Below, piece by piece: positions 17,801 to 20,212 of a DNA stretch of 20,212 nt. Each line of letters starts with the position of its first letter. Position 1 is the stretch's first letter. Source of the DNA: Pelargonium cotyledonis. Its lineage: Eukaryota; Streptophyta; Magnoliopsida; Geraniales; Geraniaceae. The DNA lies in contig JAYMTA010001390.1 in assembly GCA_036897625.1 (NCBI GenBank), forward strand, positions 1-20,212, written 5' to 3'. The translations under genes and the position numbers were made by a program. Under the pieces are notes generated by a model. It did not search any database. It was not told where the DNA came from and saw nothing but the letters and a program-made list of their open reading frames with translations.

Positions 17801-18323
17801 GCCCTAAGAACAATCATAGGCATACATGCATAGCCAAAGAAAATTCCAGCAATTTCCAATCTTCTCATCCCTAAAATAAGGAAACCCCATGGCCACATAT
17901 GCATCCCTTCGATCAAAGAAACAAAACAAATACTGTGCGAAACATAGGATACTGTATCAGCGTATTAAAAAAAGGTCGTCCATTTTATTATTCGAAAGTA
18001 AAAACAATCCAAACTAATCGACACCCAGAATTCAAAATACGAAACTCTGGCAGTGACCAACAAGATCGGTTGATCAAAGCAAAAGACGGTGTAAATTGAA
18101 GAAAGCGAGAGAGAAAAGGAGTGGTGACCTTGGTTTTGGTTTCGATGCGAACATCGAGGGAGGAGATGCGAGTGGAGAGAACGCCGGCGAGCCATTCGCC
18201 GGAGAAGGGGTTGAAGAAGGGGAGACCGGGCTCGGCTACCCGGTCGAAACGACCCCATCTCTCGATCACGCCAACGCTTGCTTGGCCTACGCACCCACCC
18301 AATATACAGAAAGTGTTCCCCAT
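14840..18323 (-). CDS. hypersensitive-induced response (HIR) protein, SPFH/prohibitin family
   Basis: Five exons, read on the - strand: 18323-18129, 17143-17023, 16913-16822, 16084-15988 and 15210-14840. All introns are GT-AG (985, 109, 737 and 777 bp) and the phases join cleanly to 291 residues, the usual family length. HIR proteins are plasma-membrane microdomain scaffolds that oligomerise and act in plant immunity and hypersensitive cell death; some members associate with NB-LRR receptors. The N-terminus [10 protein letters not shown] carries Gly2 (myristoylation) and Cys6 (palmitoylation) in place of a transmembrane helix. The SPFH domain spans about residues 5-190 ([38 protein letters not shown]). 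A charged helical stretch rich in [10 protein letters not shown] (about 186-200) should form the coiled coil. It most resembles the Arabidopsis At5g51570-type branch (from memory). The ATG at 18323 is preferred because the in-frame extension upstream has no ATG. I see no other gene in the introns. Confidence 0.93.
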
Positions 18324-18340
18324 TTTTTTTTTTTTTTTTT
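18324..18340 (-). promoter_or_regulatory. A17 tract directly before the HIR start codon
   Basis: On the coding strand 17 consecutive A bases abut the ATG. A-rich leaders favour plant initiation, but so long a pure tract is prone to length change. Because it lies in the leader, slippage would not alter the protein. Confidence 0.7.
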
Positions 18341-18540
18341 CTGATTTCAATCCCAAAACAGAGATACAATAAAATCTTCATCTCTTTGTTTTTGCTTATT
18401 TTATTTTATTTTATTTTTTAATTGAATTGCATTAGGAAAATAGCCACGCCGCCTTGGAACGAAAGAGAGAGACTTTTCAGAAGAAATAAAATATCTTGGA
18501 AATTAAGTAACTGAGAGAAGGGTAGGGAAATTTGGCTTTA
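18341..18540 (-). promoter_or_regulatory. leader and probable promoter of the HIR gene
   Basis: Contains an out-of-frame upstream ATG (18381-18379) whose frame overlaps the HIR start, and a (TTTTA)n tract that reads as A-rich on the coding strand. No clear TATA box could be singled out from the AT-rich background, and the transcription start is unknown. Confidence 0.35.
18396..18420. repeat. (TTTTA)n short tandem repeat
   Basis: About four units of TTATT/TTTTA. Confidence 0.75.
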
Positions 18541-19080
18541 CTATGGGGTATAATTGTCCTTTTCACATGAGAATGGGACGCCTCTTACTTGGGATTTATT
18601 ATACTAAGACCCCCTATACTTATACAATATTTCTGAAACCTCCCCTAAACTTTCTTAAACATTCACGGGAGGTACTTTTTATTTTATTTTGGTCATACCC
18701 GGCTATTTGGGTTTCAATTCGGGTTCGGATTGGTTTTTGATGGCCCTGAAATACATAACCAAACCGACCAAAGTTTGTTCAGATTTCATATCCAACTTCC
18801 ATTTTACATGTAAATATACAAGCTTGTTCTACATGTTTATTTGGTTAACGCAATTTGAACCCAACCAAATTATTTCTCTCATTAATTTAAGTTTTACGCA
18901 TCTAGTGACATTGATATATCTAGAAGTGAGCATCTGTGTGTATATATTAGGAAATCAAAATGAGATTACATTAGGAAACCAACGGCCAAGTTATGTTGGG
19001 TCAAATGTTTAAACGCTTTGAATTCTTTAATTTGAGTCTTATTGTTGACGGTATGAGATGGGGTTATGGATTAAAAGGGA
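18541..19080. other. intergenic DNA with a possible old transposon end
   Basis: About 18604-18675 carries the phrases ACCCCCTATACTTATAC and CCTCCCCTAAACTTTC, the style of sequence often seen in plant Mutator-like terminal repeats. No partner end was found. About 18700-18775 has repeated GGGTTC/GGTTTT-type phrases. No gene. Confidence 0.35.
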
Positions 19081-19087
19081 AGAGCTA

Positions 19088-20100
19088 CCTTTTTTTTTAT
19101 CGGCAATAAGTACTTGTATTCATTTTAAAAGATTACATGAAAAAGTACATTTAAACTACTAAAGAACAATAAATTAAAACAAAGGGAAGGTGGATGACGG
19201 TGTGAAACCCAAGGCAGAGAAAGGAAAGACTATTGAGGTTCCCTATGCCAACACATTGAATGCACTATTGGAGAAATCGAGGTGCTAAATTGGAAGCTAA
19301 AAGTCTGATCGAATTAGCCGAAGTGACGCTGGAAGACAACCGACAAAGATGATGTCGGAGATGATATAGTGGTGTGGGACGGATCTGAGGCTAAGCCATA
19401 TCCGACCATGTGCTGGAAAAACGAGCTTGAAAACTGCATTCAAGTTTTTGCTTACAGTGAAGAATCCCAAATGACAATAGGGTGAAAATTCTAAACAACC
19501 AGATCTAACTTAAAAGTGAAAAAACTATGAGATGCTTCATTGAAGAGTTTATTTTTTGTGGGAAGAAGTGAACGGTGCGCGCGTGGTGATGACAGGGGAG
19601 ATTGTGTTGGCCGCTGAAATGACGCTGCAATATGATGTCGAAGATGGAAGCATGTGAAGCTGCAAACGGGATTTGACGGAGAGTTGGTCCAAGATGGAGC
19701 CGTCGGTGATTATCAAAACTCTCGGAGAGAGTGAGAGCGGCATACACGAAACACGACGATGAGGGCGGTCAAGAGCCGTCGGTGAAGCCGAGCCCCTAAT
19801 GGTCGGATGAGCAGGTGAGCTGGACGAACTGGCTGAAATCTCTAGTGAAACCGTGGATGGCGACAACGGCACGATGGTCTTGACGACGAATTAGGGTGGC
19901 TGGCGAAGACAAAAGTCAGATATGTGATTCCCGGTGGTGCTGGCAACGCGTGCAAGCGCGATCGGAACTTGCCGATGGTGATGTTGCAGATCCGGCGATC
20001 AGACGGAACCTGCCGATGGTGATGTTGTGGCGGCGTGTGCAAGCGCATTTGGAACTTGTTGGTGGAGATGTTGTAGATCTAGCGATGACCATGCACTACA
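19088..20100 (-). mobile_element. probable non-LTR or other retroelement-like segment, minus orientation
   Basis: On the - strand this segment ends in GTACTTATTGCCGAT followed by nine A bases (T9 at 19090-19098 on the + strand), as a LINE-like element with a poly(A) tail would. The interior is much richer in GC than its surroundings and low in complexity, with recurring GACGCTG, GATGATGTCG-like and CGATGGTGATG phrases. Minus-strand frames at 19549-19872 and 19505-19747 are Ser/Pro/His-rich and match no domain that I recognise. I found no target duplication and no reverse transcriptase, so class and right border are uncertain. A captured-sequence DNA element is the alternative. Confidence 0.35.
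19949..20086 (+). repeat. three diverged copies of a ~44-bp unit
   Basis: GGAAC(T/C)TG followed by CCGATGGTGATGTTG occurs at 19964 and 20005 and, with more changes, at 20051 (spacings 41 and 46 bp). A larger unit beginning TGCAAGCGC repeats at 19951 and 20038 (87 bp apart), each ending near AGATC and GCGAT. Confidence 0.7.
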
Positions 20101-20120
20101 AATCTATACTATGTATGTTA

Positions 20121-20162
20121 AAGTTGGTGAGAATACATTAGGTGATGCCACCTCACCAACTT
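20121..20162. repeat. perfect 11-bp inverted repeat near the right edge
   Basis: AAGTTGGTGAG (20121-20131) and CTCACCAACTT (20152-20162) flank a 20-base spacer. This could be a hairpin or the fold-back end of the neighbouring element. Confidence 0.6.
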
Positions 20163-20212
20163 CAACAATTTGGTGCTTCCTCATGCATCCACCTCAATGC
20201 CTTTTCATGTTC

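Noticed and set aside
18324-18356. 11-residue N-terminal extension of the HIR protein
   Set aside because: The extension starts at TTG, is mostly lysine from the A tract, and would bury the acylated Gly2.
19549-20048. Minus-strand Ser/Pro/His-rich frames
   Set aside because: They are low complexity, share no motif with known families, and coincide with repeats.
1-20212. CRISPR array, bacterial operon or defence system
   Set aside because: No regularly spaced repeats were found, and introns and plant transposons show a eukaryotic nuclear origin.

Overview
The window looks like nuclear DNA of a flowering plant, most likely a eudicot. It is AT-rich, its genes are far apart, one gene has GT-AG introns, and the intergenic space is full of plant-type transposon debris (a tRNA-derived SINE, a Mutator-like element, a Stowaway-like MITE and LINE fossils). 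I cannot name the species from the sequence alone.

Two genes look intact. (1) On the + strand at 6089-8377 is an intronless 762-residue BED zinc-finger protein built from a hAT transposase. It keeps the BED finger, a DUF659-like core and a degraded C-terminal hAT dimerisation region. It appears to be a domesticated host gene, because the frame is long and clean while the site expected to hold the third catalytic acid holds lysine. (2) On the - strand at 18323-14840 is a five-exon, 291-residue hypersensitive-induced response (HIR) protein of the SPFH/prohibitin family, with an N-terminal acylation motif. The two genes converge across about 6.4 kb and show no sign of working together.

Layout from left to right: 1-165, possible LINE 3' tail; 711-832, GC-rich block ending in a MITE-like terminus; 894-1143, complete SINE with a perfect 15-bp target duplication; 1144-3170, AT-rich intergenic DNA with a hairpin; 3178-3345, RNase H-like retroelement remnant; 3391-3784, broken L-type lectin-domain pseudogene; 4214-5601, Mutator-like non-autonomous element with long terminal inverted repeats and a GC-rich, repetitive interior; 5611-6088, leader of the hAT-derived gene with a CT microsatellite and three chained upstream ORFs; 9285-9525, Stowaway-like MITE; 10380-10745, fossil of an RTE-type LINE reverse-transcriptase tail; 10746-14750, mostly featureless; 14751-14830, in-frame diverged copy of the HIR gene's last 26 codons lying just after its stop; 14840-18323, HIR gene; 18324-19080, its upstream DNA; 19088 to near the right edge, a GC-richer, repeat-bearing element that looks like a minus-oriented retroelement.

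The least ordinary observations are the in-frame tail duplication behind the HIR stop codon, the transposase-derived gene with its altered catalytic site and layered upstream ORFs, and the Mutator-like element with a coding-like GC-rich interior. I saw no clearly new multi-gene system.
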